A DNA stretch of 64,000 nucleotides from Pedobacter sp. BMA. Its GTDB lineage: Bacteria; Bacteroidota; Bacteroidia; Sphingobacteriales; Sphingobacteriaceae. The translations under genes were made by a program, and so were the position numbers. The DNA is taken from the NCBI RefSeq assembly GCF_001027745.1, contig NZ_LECU01000006.1, positions 1 to 64,000 on the forward strand, in the 5' to 3' direction. Each line of letters starts with the position of its first letter. Position 1 is the first letter of the stretch. The notes below the pieces were generated by a model. That model did no database searches. It saw only the letters and a list, made by a program, of their open reading frames with translations, and was not told the DNA's origin. Below, piece by piece: positions 36,552 to 44,784 of the stretch.

Positions 36552-37403
36552 ATGAAGCTTACACTTGGTTTTTCTCCCTGCCCTAACGACACCTTTATTT
36601 TTGATGCGCTGATTCATCATAAGATTGATACCGAAGGTTTAGAGTTTGAAGTTTTTTACGATGACGTGGAAACACTAAATCAAAAAGCGCTTGTAGGGCA
36701 ACTCGACATTACCAAGCTTAGTTTTCATGCTTTCGCCTATGTGGCAAATCAATACGCGTTATTAGATGCAGGTAGTGCATTAGGCTTTGGCGTGGGGCCG
36801 CTCTTGATTAGTCACAAGTATACAGCAGAAAGCCTGGCCGAAGCGATCAATCAAGATAGCAGCAATCTTAAAATCGGCATTCCCGGGAAATATACAACTG
36901 CCAACTTTTTATTAGGGATTGCCTATCCTCAGCTTCAGAATAAACAGGAAATGGTTTTTTCTGAAATTGAATCAGCCCTGCTTGATGATCAGATTGATCT
37001 TGGACTGATCATTCATGAAAACCGTTTTACTTACCAGGATAAAGGTTTGACTAAAATCGTGGATCTGGGCGATTATTGGGAAAAGCTTACCGGATGTGCA
37101 ATTCCTCTGGGAGGTATTGTAATCAATAGAAAACTCAACAGGGATGTGCAATTAAAAGTTAACAGGTTAATCAGAAAGTCAGTTGAATTTGCCTTTGCCA
37201 ATCCTAAATCAGGCATTGATTTTATACGCCGGCATGCAAAAGCGATGGACGAGGCGGTGATGTACAAACACATCGAACTGTACGTAAATCAATATAGTAT
37301 TCATTTAGGCGAAAAAGGCAGGCAGGCCGTTGATACACTATTTTCCCTGGCACAGGAGAGAAAGCTGATTCCGGCAATTCAACAGGACTTATACATCGAA
37401 TAA
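36552..37403 (+). CDS. mqnD: 1,4-dihydroxy-6-naphthoate synthase
   Basis: Converts cyclic dehypoxanthine futalosine to 1,4-dihydroxy-6-naphthoate in the futalosine menaquinone pathway. The N-terminus LTLGFSPCPNDTFIFDAL is the family signature; DITKLSFHAFAYV and GVGPLLISH follow. The protein has a periplasmic-binding-protein-like fold and 283 residues, as expected. It follows mqnB by 40 bp. mqnA, mqnC and mqnE are not in the window. Confidence 0.95.
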   Translation: MKLTLGFSPCPNDTFIFDALIHHKIDTEGLEFEVFYDDVETLNQKALVGQLDITKLSFHAFAYVANQYALLDAGSALGFGVGPLLISHKYTAESLAEAINQDSSNLKIGIPGKYTTANFLLGIAYPQLQNKQEMVFSEIESALLDDQIDLGLIIHENRFTYQDKGLTKIVDLGDYWEKLTGCAIPLGGIVINRKLNRDVQLKVNRLIRKSVEFAFANPKSGIDFIRRHAKAMDEAVMYKHIELYVNQYSIHLGEKGRQAVDTLFSLAQERKLIPAIQQDLYIE

Positions 37404-37450
37404 TTCCGGAGACCTCCCAATCCTACACAAGAAAGCAGATAAATATGGTT

Positions 37451-38146
37451 TTAATTAACCAATAACTTATAACCTTTACCATGAACGTTGATAATCTCAA
37501 CACTCGAATCGCCCCGCAGGTACTTACGCAGTTTACTTAAAAACACATCCATACTACGCCCGTTGAAATAATTATCGTCGTGCCAAATACTTAACAAGGC
37601 CTCTTCACGTGTTAAGACAGTGTTTTTCTTCAGGCAAAGCAAACGCAAAAGCTCAGCTTCTTTGGTCGACAATTTTTGATGTTCATCGCCACTGGAGATG
37701 ATCTGCGTAGTGTAATCAAAAATATATTTCCCTACTGAAAACTGAGTTTCAGCAGCTTCTTCACCCTGGTCTCCTTTATTTGCCACACGCTTAAACATGG
37801 CGTTTATTCGAAGCAGAAGTTCTTCGATGCGAAAGGGCTTTGTAATATAGTCATCCCCTCCTAAATCATACGCAGCAGATTTATCCTCCAGCATGGTTTT
37901 AGCAGTGGCAAAAATAATCGGAACATGAGCATTCACCTTTCTAATGTCTTTACCTAGTGTAAAGCCGTCTTTTTTAGGCATCATCACGTCGAGAATACAA
38001 AGATCAAAACTTTGCTTATTGAATGCCCTCAAGCCATCCTCACCATCAGTACAAAGCACAACCTCGAACTTGCCCTTTAACTGCAGGTAATCCTGTAGCA
38101 ATAATCCTAAATTCGGATCGTCCTCAACCAAAAGTATTTTCTTCAT
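37451..38146 (-). CDS. OmpR/PhoB-type response regulator
   Basis: Receiver domain (about 1-120) with the acidic pocket EDD (8-10), phospho-acceptor Asp53 in LDVMMP, and the conserved Lys in ITKPFRIEELL, followed by a winged-helix DNA-binding domain (about 140-230) with LSTKEAELLRLL and GRSMDVFLSKLRKYL. The frame is open to 38209; the ATG at 38146 gives the usual MKKILLVEDDP start and normal length (231). The partner kinase lies upstream on the same strand, 108 bp before the longer start. The RprXY-like arrangement is common in Bacteroidota. Confidence 0.94.
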   Translation of the reverse strand: MKKILLVEDDPNLGLLLQDYLQLKGKFEVVLCTDGEDGLRAFNKQSFDLCILDVMMPKKDGFTLGKDIRKVNAHVPIIFATAKTMLEDKSAAYDLGGDDYITKPFRIEELLLRINAMFKRVANKGDQGEEAAETQFSVGKYIFDYTTQIISSGDEHQKLSTKEAELLRLLCLKKNTVLTREEALLSIWHDDNYFNGRSMDVFLSKLRKYLRGDSSVEIINVHGKGYKLLVN

Positions 38147-38317
38147 TTTCTTAATTTTATTCACATATGTAGCATTACCTACACTGAAGGTTTGATTATG
38201 AGTGTGCATAACGGTTTAATTAATATGGTGATTAAATTAATTCGACACTATATTAGATAAATTAAACTGTTGTGTTATTGATGTATCGATAAAGCAAGCT
38301 TTTGTACCGACAGTTAG

Positions 38318-40144
38318 TTAATTTGATAAAGGTAAAGATATTTCGAATGTCGTTCCTTTATCTTTTTCACTACTCACTTTAATTGTACCATTGCTTTGTT
38401 TCACAATGTCCTGCACGTAATTTAACCCTAAGCCAAAACCTTTCACGTCGTGCAGGTTACCTGTTGGAACACGATAGAACTGATCAAAAATTCTTTTCGT
38501 CTGGTCCTTTGTCATTCCGATACCTTTATCTGCTATTTCTATAATCAGCCGACTGTGAGTATTTCGTGTGGTAATGGTAATTTCTGGCGTTTCAACACTA
38601 TATTTATTGGCATTATCAATCAAGTTATAAATCACATTTGAGAGATGTAATTCATCACCCAACACTGTGGCATTTCGAGCCTCGGTATTGATGTTGATAA
38701 TGGCATTTTTCTTTTCCAGCTGTAAACCCATGCTATCCAGCACAATCACAATGAGATCATTCATATCAACCTCTTCAATCTCCATTTTTAGCTCCCCTTT
38801 TTCTAAACGGGCAATGCTCAAAACCCGCTCAATGTGACTTCCGAGTCGAACATTCTCATCGTAAATAATACTCGCTAAACGCTTCAGCCGGTTTTTATCT
38901 TCGGTAACCTCCGGGTCTTTAAGCGCTTCACTGGCAATCATAATGGTTGCCACCGGAGTTTTAAACTCGTGTGTCATGTTGTTAATGAAATCTGTTTTCA
39001 TCTCCGATATTTTCTTTTGCTTTAAGATGGCATATAACGTGTAAGAAAATATGAAAACAAGCACGAGTAACAGCCCTACAGATGAAGCTAAAGTAGCGCT
39101 TAAATTAGAAACTATAGCTGAGTTTTTATTTGGGAAACTAACAAAAAGCATTCCCGGATCCCGAAAGATATCATTTCCAAACAAAGGGATTTTATAGGTG
39201 TTTTCAGGTAAAAACTCACCTTTAACATTGGAAGCTGTCATGAAAATCGTGGAATCTTTCTTTGCCAGCGATACCCGGTAAGATGGTTCCAGATTGATAT
39301 TGTGCGCCTGCAACTCACCTTTTATCAAATTACCCAGCGAATCGAAATTGATTCGTTTGTAAATGGGGATATTAGTTTCCTGCAACTCTTTAGATACATC
39401 TTCAACTACACTTAAACGGGTATAAGTAAAAGTATCCTTCCCTAGTGCCGCAATTTTAATTTCGAGCTGCTTTTTGGCAATATCGTCTTCACGCTTAAAC
39501 TTCTTTTCTAAATCGTTCGGTATTTTCGGCACATTGGCAAAACCCGGACTTCCATCTCTCGGGTCAAAAACCAGATATCGTAAAGTATCTGGCAAGCTTT
39601 GCATGCTTTTAAATTCGAAAGCTTTTGGAGGAGCAGAAAATGGCTTGGTACGCATACTATAACCCTTTAAAATCAGGCTTCTCATATCTACAATGGCATC
39701 CATTTGCAAATCGAGTTTATCGCCGTTTTTGGATGTTAGAGAACTATACTCTTTTTCAGATATCACATCTGGAGCACGGTAAGATACCCGGATGATACTA
39801 TCCTGCTGGTTCAAATAGTTTTCAATCTCATTCTCCCGTTCGGCTTGCCGCAATTCTGCTCCCTGAATATATTGCTGTCTTAAATCTTTAATGTCGAGTG
39901 CGCGCTGCCTGGAATCCTGCAGTTGCTTTAATTTGTTTTCAGCATCTTTCCTGGTAAGGTGATCAGCAACGTTTCTACGCTGAACTTTATTGGCTACCGA
40001 AGTGAGTGTTTGATTTACCTGCTCATCAAATAGCTGAGATTTTAGCTTATACGATTCCCTGATGTAATACAATTGCATTACGAAAACCCCAAGCAAAGCT
40101 ACCGTCATTAACACGGTAATTAACCAAAAACCTCTCTTCTTCAT
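38318..40144 (-). CDS. sensor histidine kinase, partner of downstream response regulator
   Basis: 608-residue inner-membrane kinase with TM segments near 7-27 and 345-365 enclosing a large, charged periplasmic domain that begins with a coiled-coil stretch. HisKA with His392 in NNMTHEFKTPVATI, then HATPase with NLIDNANKYS, DKGIGM and GFGLGLNYV. It lacks a HAMP domain of obvious length. It lies upstream of and in line with the response regulator. A TATTTTTG element at 40198-40205 could be its -7 promoter. The signal is unknown. Confidence 0.93.
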   Translation of the reverse strand: MKKRGFWLITVLMTVALLGVFVMQLYYIRESYKLKSQLFDEQVNQTLTSVANKVQRRNVADHLTRKDAENKLKQLQDSRQRALDIKDLRQQYIQGAELRQAERENEIENYLNQQDSIIRVSYRAPDVISEKEYSSLTSKNGDKLDLQMDAIVDMRSLILKGYSMRTKPFSAPPKAFEFKSMQSLPDTLRYLVFDPRDGSPGFANVPKIPNDLEKKFKREDDIAKKQLEIKIAALGKDTFTYTRLSVVEDVSKELQETNIPIYKRINFDSLGNLIKGELQAHNINLEPSYRVSLAKKDSTIFMTASNVKGEFLPENTYKIPLFGNDIFRDPGMLFVSFPNKNSAIVSNLSATLASSVGLLLVLVFIFSYTLYAILKQKKISEMKTDFINNMTHEFKTPVATIMIASEALKDPEVTEDKNRLKRLASIIYDENVRLGSHIERVLSIARLEKGELKMEIEEVDMNDLIVIVLDSMGLQLEKKNAIININTEARNATVLGDELHLSNVIYNLIDNANKYSVETPEITITTRNTHSRLIIEIADKGIGMTKDQTKRIFDQFYRVPTGNLHDVKGFGLGLNYVQDIVKQSNGTIKVSSEKDKGTTFEISLPLSN

Positions 40145-40344
40145 TTACCCAAATATCTGGTTCATGTTTGAACTGAAAACTTACGCGTTGTAAATTTCAA
40201 AAATAACCATTAAAAGACTGAACCATTTGTTTTTAACAAAATTTAACATGAACATGCCGAATACTTGAGATATGAAATTACAAGATCTTAAATCCAAATG
40301 AAACTGGAAGAGTGTGAAAAAATGTCTTACGATTCAGATCCTCT

Positions 40345-40365
40345 TCGGATCCTGTTCAGATCCGA
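40345..40365. repeat. inverted repeat TCGGATC-7-GATCCGA
   Basis: Perfect 7-bp arms with a 7-nt spacer in the gap; a nearby half-copy CAGATCC at 40335-40341 adds to the cluster. Could be a hairpin or a protein site; no role is evident. Confidence 0.5.
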
Positions 40366-40517
40366 GACACTACCATGACAATTACAAGTGAATAATCTGT
40401 GTCTAACTACTGTGTTTATAAAGTGAAATAATTGAGCAATATCTTCATCATCTAAAACACTTTCCATGATCAAGCATGATCCGTAAAAGGTTAAATAAAG
40501 ATGATTCAGGATGATTA

Positions 40518-40550
40518 GAAAAAAAAATGCCGGGACAAAAGCCCCGGCAT
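40518..40550 (-). terminator. terminator of DUF3127 gene
   Basis: 8-bp perfect stem ATGCCGGG (40527-40534) / CCCGGCAT (40543-40550) followed on the minus strand by a run of T (40519-40527). Confidence 0.88.
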
Positions 40551-40585
40551 GGTTCAAAATTGTTTGCTTAAAAAAGAATCTTTAT

Positions 40586-40951
40586 TTAGAAAGGCAAATC
40601 ATCGTCTTCACCAGTGGTGTTACTTACATCAACCGGAGCTGCATAAGCTGGGGCTGAAGCCGGAGCACCTGCAGCAACTGCATTAATTCTCCAGATTACC
40701 AAACTGTTAAAATATGATGTTTTTCCTGATTTATCTGTCCAGGGACGGCCACGTAAGTTAAAGAAAACTTCCACTTCATCGCCAGTTTTGAATGTATCTA
40801 ATAATGCTGTTTTATCTTGCAAAGCCTCAAAACGAATATATTCTGGGTATGTTGGATTTTCTGCGTATTCTACTATTAAATCACGTTTTTTAAACGTTTC
40901 ACTCACTTGCTGCGTTGCGCCTACTTCGTGTACTTTTCCTTTAATTTCCAT
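40586..40951 (-). CDS. DUF3127 protein with SSB-like acidic C-terminal tip
   Basis: 121-residue protein. The body (about 1-90) fits DUF3127, a small beta-barrel domain predicted to be OB-fold-like (EIKGKVHEVGATQQVSETFKKRDLIVEY). A linker rich in Ala and Pro (about 92-106) is followed by the last residues GEDDDLPF. This ending closely matches the DDDIPF tail by which single-stranded DNA-binding protein SSB recruits repair and replication proteins. The core plus flexible linker plus acidic tip is the SSB plan, so a nucleic-acid role is likely; it is inference. Transcribed alone, divergent from an rRNA methyltransferase gene. Confidence 0.85.
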   Translation of the reverse strand: MEIKGKVHEVGATQQVSETFKKRDLIVEYAENPTYPEYIRFEALQDKTALLDTFKTGDEVEVFFNLRGRPWTDKSGKTSYFNSLVIWRINAVAAGAPASAPAYAAPVDVSNTTGEDDDLPF

Positions 40952-41018
40952 AACTAATACTAATATTGTACTCTAAACATCAAATCTCAATAATTTTATT
41001 GATAACTTCGCATATATT

Positions 41019-42200
41019 ATGATGCAAGTTTTCCACAATAAAAGCAGGGTAATTATCACCTGCAATAAACGCCTATCGCCGTATTTACAAAATGAAGTTA
41101 CGGCTTTAGGTTACACCATAGAAAGAGCATTTGCCACCGGCGTTGAGCTCCATATCACCCTTACAGAGTGCATAAAGCTCAATTTAAACTTGCGCTGCGC
41201 CAGTCAGATTTTATACTCCATAAAAAACTTTAAAGCAAATACACCTGACGATTTATATGAGGAAATCAAAGCAATTGAGTGGGAAGAACTGATTGACTTT
41301 ACCGGTTACTTTTCCGTTACTTCAAATGTTGATAACCCTAATATCACTACGCCGCTTTTTGCCAATCTAAAAGTTAAAGATGCAATTGTCGACAGAATGA
41401 AGGAGAAAAAAGGTATTCGCCCTAACTCCGGATCTGACGCCAATAAAGCAGTTGTTCATTTATACTGGAAAGATGCAGAAGCGGAAGTTTTTATCGATTC
41501 TTCGGGCGAAACGCTGGCTAAACATGGTTACAGGAAAATTCCCGGAAAAGCACCAATGCTTGAAGCGTTGGCTTCGGGAGTAATTTACGCAACCAACTGG
41601 GACCGTAAATCTGCTTTTATCAATCCAATGTGCGGATCAGGAACACTGGCCATTGAAGCCGCACTGATTGCAACCAACCGTGCTCCAGGTTTATATAGAA
41701 TGAACTATGGATTTATGCATATTATCGGATACGACGAGCAGGCATTTTTCTCAGAGCGCAGGATTTTAAAAGACCAGGTTATTAAAAATGTTGACCTGAA
41801 AATTGTAGCGTCAGATCTTTCTGAAGATGCAGTAGAAGTTACCCGTAAAAACGCCAAAACTGCTGGCGTTGACACTTTGATTGAATTTGAGGTTTGCGAT
41901 TTTGAACTTACTCCCGTACCGGAAGATGGAAAAGGCGTTGTGGTTTTTAATCCTGAATATGGAGAGCGGTTAGGCGTGCATAGTAAACTGGAACTTACTT
42001 ATAAACGCATGGGCGATTTCATGAAAACCAAATGCAAAGGTTTTTCGGGCTATATCTTTACCGGAAATCCTGATCTTGCAAAAAAAATCGGGCTGAAAGC
42101 CTCGAGAAAAATAGAATTCTATAATGGCAAGCTGGATTGCAGGATGCTGGAATACGAATTGTATGATGGATCCCGCCGCACACCACAAACTGACGCATAG
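41019..42200 (+). CDS. THUMP-domain class I RNA methyltransferase (RlmL-like)
   Basis: 393-residue cytoplasmic enzyme expected to methylate guanine N2 in 23S rRNA. An N-terminal ferredoxin-like/THUMP region (about 10-165) leads into the Rossmann methyltransferase domain with NPMCGSGT (202-209) for SAM binding. The catalytic motif reads NPEYGER (311-317) instead of the usual NPPYGER. It lacks the C-terminal RlmK-type domain of E. coli RlmL, so it corresponds to the single-domain form. Single gene, divergent from the DUF3127 gene. Confidence 0.9.
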   Translation: MMQVFHNKSRVIITCNKRLSPYLQNEVTALGYTIERAFATGVELHITLTECIKLNLNLRCASQILYSIKNFKANTPDDLYEEIKAIEWEELIDFTGYFSVTSNVDNPNITTPLFANLKVKDAIVDRMKEKKGIRPNSGSDANKAVVHLYWKDAEAEVFIDSSGETLAKHGYRKIPGKAPMLEALASGVIYATNWDRKSAFINPMCGSGTLAIEAALIATNRAPGLYRMNYGFMHIIGYDEQAFFSERRILKDQVIKNVDLKIVASDLSEDAVEVTRKNAKTAGVDTLIEFEVCDFELTPVPEDGKGVVVFNPEYGERLGVHSKLELTYKRMGDFMKTKCKGFSGYIFTGNPDLAKKIGLKASRKIEFYNGKLDCRMLEYELYDGSRRTPQTDA

Positions 42201-42265
42201 TCTTTTTAACTGAAAATTAATATATTACGCTCTCTTACGTCCCATGACGTGAAAAATTGAAGAAT

Positions 42266-42760
42266 ATGGAGTTTGATGACATGGACCATATGCCCGAATG
42301 GGAACACTTTAACCGCTTTGGCAGAGACGATGAGGATGTAGAAAATTTATCTCCTTTCGAGGCTGACAAAGTAAGGTTAAAAGCCAATCGCGCAAAAAAT
42401 CTTTACAACCAGGCAAGGGCTGTGTATAAATATGCAGCCTTATTTTGCGAAACCCTGGAAGGTGAAATGGCCGACATGACCGGAAGCCTGATCATGCAAA
42501 ATGCCATGATGCTGTGTCCAAAAATAATTGGCGCAGAAGGGGCTAACATGTACATCCTGAGAATGGAAAATGCATCTGTTATCCGTACCAATTGCAAAGA
42601 GCTGGAAACTCAGGTAAGAGCAGCTGATATGTTTGAGATCTGTACACCTGAATACAGAGATATCGTATTGGATGAGATTGATAAGTTTCGCTTGTTATTC
42701 ATCGAATGGGTAAAATGTTTCGAAAAAGATGAATTTGAGGATGACTGGGGTCTGTATTAA
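42266..42760 (+). CDS. conserved-looking acidic protein of unknown function
   Basis: 164 residues from ATG 42266 (MEFDDMDHMPEWEHFNRF); a TTG at 42257 is the alternative start. The N-terminus is very acidic, the middle (about 40-130) predicted helical with many Met residues, the end acidic again (EKDEFEDDWGLY). No signal peptide, membrane segment or known motif. Cys residues are scattered and not in a metal pattern. It follows the RNA methyltransferase by 65 bp and may be cotranscribed. Function not recognised. Confidence 0.7.
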   Translation: MEFDDMDHMPEWEHFNRFGRDDEDVENLSPFEADKVRLKANRAKNLYNQARAVYKYAALFCETLEGEMADMTGSLIMQNAMMLCPKIIGAEGANMYILRMENASVIRTNCKELETQVRAADMFEICTPEYRDIVLDEIDKFRLLFIEWVKCFEKDEFEDDWGLY

Positions 42761-43084
42761 AATTTGCTGAATTTTACCTTTAAACAATCTCAGGCTGGAT
42801 CATGGTCATAAGTATCTCCTATTGCTTAGAAGAAAAGCCTTGATTATAGTCAAATCTTGAAATAGATCTCTATAGCTCAGAACATCATAAATAAATCACT
42901 GACAATATATTGATTAACAACAACTAAAAGGAATTTAATAAACTTTTCAGTTGTTGTTATGTTTTGATTATGCTCAAATAAGCCATAGTATTTTATTCCC
43001 TACAGTATTAAAAGTTGTTGTTTCAGGAATCTGCCATCTAAAAAAACGCGTATATTATCAAAACGTTAAAATTATCCCTATTTT
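42761..43084. promoter_or_regulatory. gap upstream of XRE gene with AGTTGTTGTT repeats
   Basis: 324 bp without a gene. TAACAACAACT (42915-42925) and AGTTGTTGTTA (42949-42959) form a perfect 11-bp inverted repeat that extends through AAAAG/CTTTT with one bulge. A third copy, AGTTGTTGTT, lies at 43013-43022, 63 bp before the XRE start. It may be the operator of the regulator or a terminator-like hairpin of the upstream gene. Confidence 0.5.
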
Positions 43085-43366
43085 ATGGAAGATGTACTGG
43101 CTTTAAAAACAAAGAATGTTGCTGGAAATATTAGAAAGATAAGAGAGTATAGAGATTATACTCAGGATTATCTGGCAGCAAAATTGAAGATATCGCAGAA
43201 TGCCTATAGCAAAATTGAACTTGGCTACAGTAAGTTAACTGTTGATCGCCTTTTTCAAATCGCTGCCATTTTGGAAGTGGAGGTTGCATATCTGCTTACC
43301 TTGAACCATCAGGATTTGATTAAGATCATTACGGATGATGAGAACAGAGCACTTTCAACAGGTTAA
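43085..43366 (+). CDS. XRE-family helix-turn-helix protein
   Basis: 93 residues. The HTH_3 domain (about 13-70) is clear: GNIRKIREYRDYTQDYLAAKLKISQNAYSKIELGYSKLTVDRLFQIAAIL. The short tail (about 71-93) has no effector domain or toxin/antitoxin signature, and no partner gene follows in frame. Likely a small DNA-binding regulator; repeated motifs upstream (42915-43022) could be its site. Confidence 0.85.
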   Translation: MEDVLALKTKNVAGNIRKIREYRDYTQDYLAAKLKISQNAYSKIELGYSKLTVDRLFQIAAILEVEVAYLLTLNHQDLIKIITDDENRALSTG

Positions 43367-43417
43367 ATTTATGATTAACTGTTGAAATCATTTCTTTCGT
43401 TGTGCATAGATTTCCAA

Positions 43418-43425
43418 TACCTTTG
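43418..43425 (+). promoter_or_regulatory. -7 element of HD-domain gene
   Basis: TACCTTTG, 17 bp upstream of the ATG at 43442. The -33 element is not clear. Confidence 0.45.
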
Positions 43426-43441
43426 GAACAAATTATAATTT

Positions 43442-44086
43442 ATGCAGTCTATCCTTAATGAAACCGTAGAATTTGTAAAATTGACATTGGCTAATGCTGA
43501 GGCTGGCCATGATTGGTTTCACATCGAACGTGTGCTTAAAACAGCATTAAATATTAATAAACAGGAAAATGGCGATGAGTTGATTGTTGCCCTGGCTGCC
43601 CTGTTACATGACATTGCAGATCCTAAATTTAATAACGGCGACGAAACGCTTGGGCCACGCGTGGCAGAAGAATTCATGTTGTCGGTTAATGTCGATCTTG
43701 AGGTTATCGAACATGTTAAACTGATCATTCAAAACATGTCGTTCAAGAACAGTTTTGACAACACTGGTTTTTCGTCAAAAGAGATGCAAATTGTACAAGA
43801 TGCAGATCGTTTGGATGCAATTGGTGCCATTGGGATTGCAAGGGCTTTTACTTATGGTGGATTCAAAAACCGCGTGTTGTATGACCCGGAGGTTTCAGTG
43901 GAGCAACATCACTCCAAAGAAAGTTATAAAAATACTACTGCACCTACAATAAACCACTTTTACGAGAAATTGTTATTGTTGAAAGACATGATGAACACAG
44001 TTACCGGAAAGGCACTGGCACAGAAAAGACACGACTTCATGCTCCTTTTTCTGGATCACTTTTATTCAGAATGGGAAGGGAATTAA
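43442..44086 (+). CDS. HD-domain phosphohydrolase (YedJ-like)
   Basis: 214-residue cytoplasmic HD-superfamily hydrolase. Metal-binding His and Asp lie in HDWFHIERV (about 24-32), the HD pair in ALLHDIADPKF and a final Asp in DADRLDAIGAIGIAR (about 120-134). This layout fits the YedJ/YpgQ subgroup, some members of which hydrolyse nucleoside triphosphates or diphosphates. The substrate cannot be named. It has its own promoter element and is not tightly linked to neighbours. Confidence 0.88.
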   Translation: MQSILNETVEFVKLTLANAEAGHDWFHIERVLKTALNINKQENGDELIVALAALLHDIADPKFNNGDETLGPRVAEEFMLSVNVDLEVIEHVKLIIQNMSFKNSFDNTGFSSKEMQIVQDADRLDAIGAIGIARAFTYGGFKNRVLYDPEVSVEQHHSKESYKNTTAPTINHFYEKLLLLKDMMNTVTGKALAQKRHDFMLLFLDHFYSEWEGN

Positions 44087-44161
44087 CTCCTTACACTTCT
44101 AAAAATACTCATTAATCAGTATTCTCAGATAGACTAATTGTGCATATTTTTACTAAAAATA

Positions 44162-44695
44162 ATGCTCATGAGTTCTTATAAAGTTAAATACCACAAAAAT
44201 AGTGTGCTATTAATTGCAATGGCTGGCATTCCAGTGTTTTTTATTTCGCTGATGTTTTATTTCCTGTTCAACATTCCCACACCTAGTTCTGAGCTCGTTA
44301 TCTTATTACTTACAGCCCTGCTCGTAGCCACAATCTTTTCGCTTTTGATATGGATTAAAAATACCCAGATTTTTGTAGCAGCAAAAGTTTCATTAGAGAA
44401 TGAGGGCATAACGATTAAGCTGAAGAGGACATCATTTCTATACCGCCGGACAATGGTATTTTCAAGCTGGAAAAATATCGATCGAATAACCGAAATGTTT
44501 GACAACCACAATGGAGGTGTTTTTTATCAGATTGCGTTTAAATCTCCTAATTATGTAATTAATTTGGGAGCATTGAAACATGCTGACGCAGAAGCAATTC
44601 AATTTTTCAGAGAATTACAATATTATCAGGCACAGGCGATGCCCAACCAAACCTTCGGGCAATCTGCAAAACCTGAATTCTCACTGGAAATCTAG
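44162..44695 (+). CDS. membrane protein of unknown function with PH-like C-terminal part
   Basis: About 178 residues from ATG 44162 (44168 also possible; the frame is open from a TTG at 44138). Two hydrophobic segments (about 16-40 and 45-65) are followed by a basic, beta-rich domain (ISLENEG-like start, then RRTMVFSSWKNIDRI and FYQIAFKSPNYVINLGAL) resembling bacterial PH-type domains found after TM pairs. This resemblance is by eye. No enzyme motif. Single gene. Confidence 0.65.
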   Translation: MLMSSYKVKYHKNSVLLIAMAGIPVFFISLMFYFLFNIPTPSSELVILLLTALLVATIFSLLIWIKNTQIFVAAKVSLENEGITIKLKRTSFLYRRTMVFSSWKNIDRITEMFDNHNGGVFYQIAFKSPNYVINLGALKHADAEAIQFFRELQYYQAQAMPNQTFGQSAKPEFSLEI

Positions 44696-44759
44696 CTTTC
44701 ATACTCCCCTACCGAATATCATTTATTAACAAAAAAGCTAATTTAATTAGTTTTTTAGC

Positions 44760-44767
44760 TATTTTTG
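44760..44767 (+). promoter_or_regulatory. -7 element of radical SAM gene
   Basis: TATTTTTG, 17 bp before the ATG at 44785. It sits among repeated GCTAA/TTAGC words (44736-44783) that could be a regulator site. Confidence 0.4.
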
Positions 44768-44784
44768 TTAGCAAAAGATAGCTT

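Larger units (their letters stand above)
40145..40585. other. non-coding gap between DUF3127 gene and sensor kinase
   Basis: 440 bp without a gene I can support. It holds a possible -7 element for the kinase (40198-40205), a 7-bp inverted repeat TCGGATC / GATCCGA (40345-40365) beside a further CAGATCC, and the terminator of the DUF3127 gene. A minus-strand open frame (40327-40557) begins inside that terminator and is judged spurious. Confidence 0.45.

Noticed and set aside
40327..40557. 76-residue minus-strand frame between the DUF3127 gene and the sensor kinase
   Set aside because: Its start lies inside the DUF3127 terminator hairpin, so it would not be cleanly translated; no family recognised.
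40889..40900. AAACGTTT-like word in the DUF3127 gene as a third LacI operator
   Set aside because: It lies in coding sequence and the symmetry stops after eight bases.
43055..43075. AAAACGTTAAAA upstream of the XRE gene as a LacI operator
   Set aside because: The palindrome is broken on the right side.
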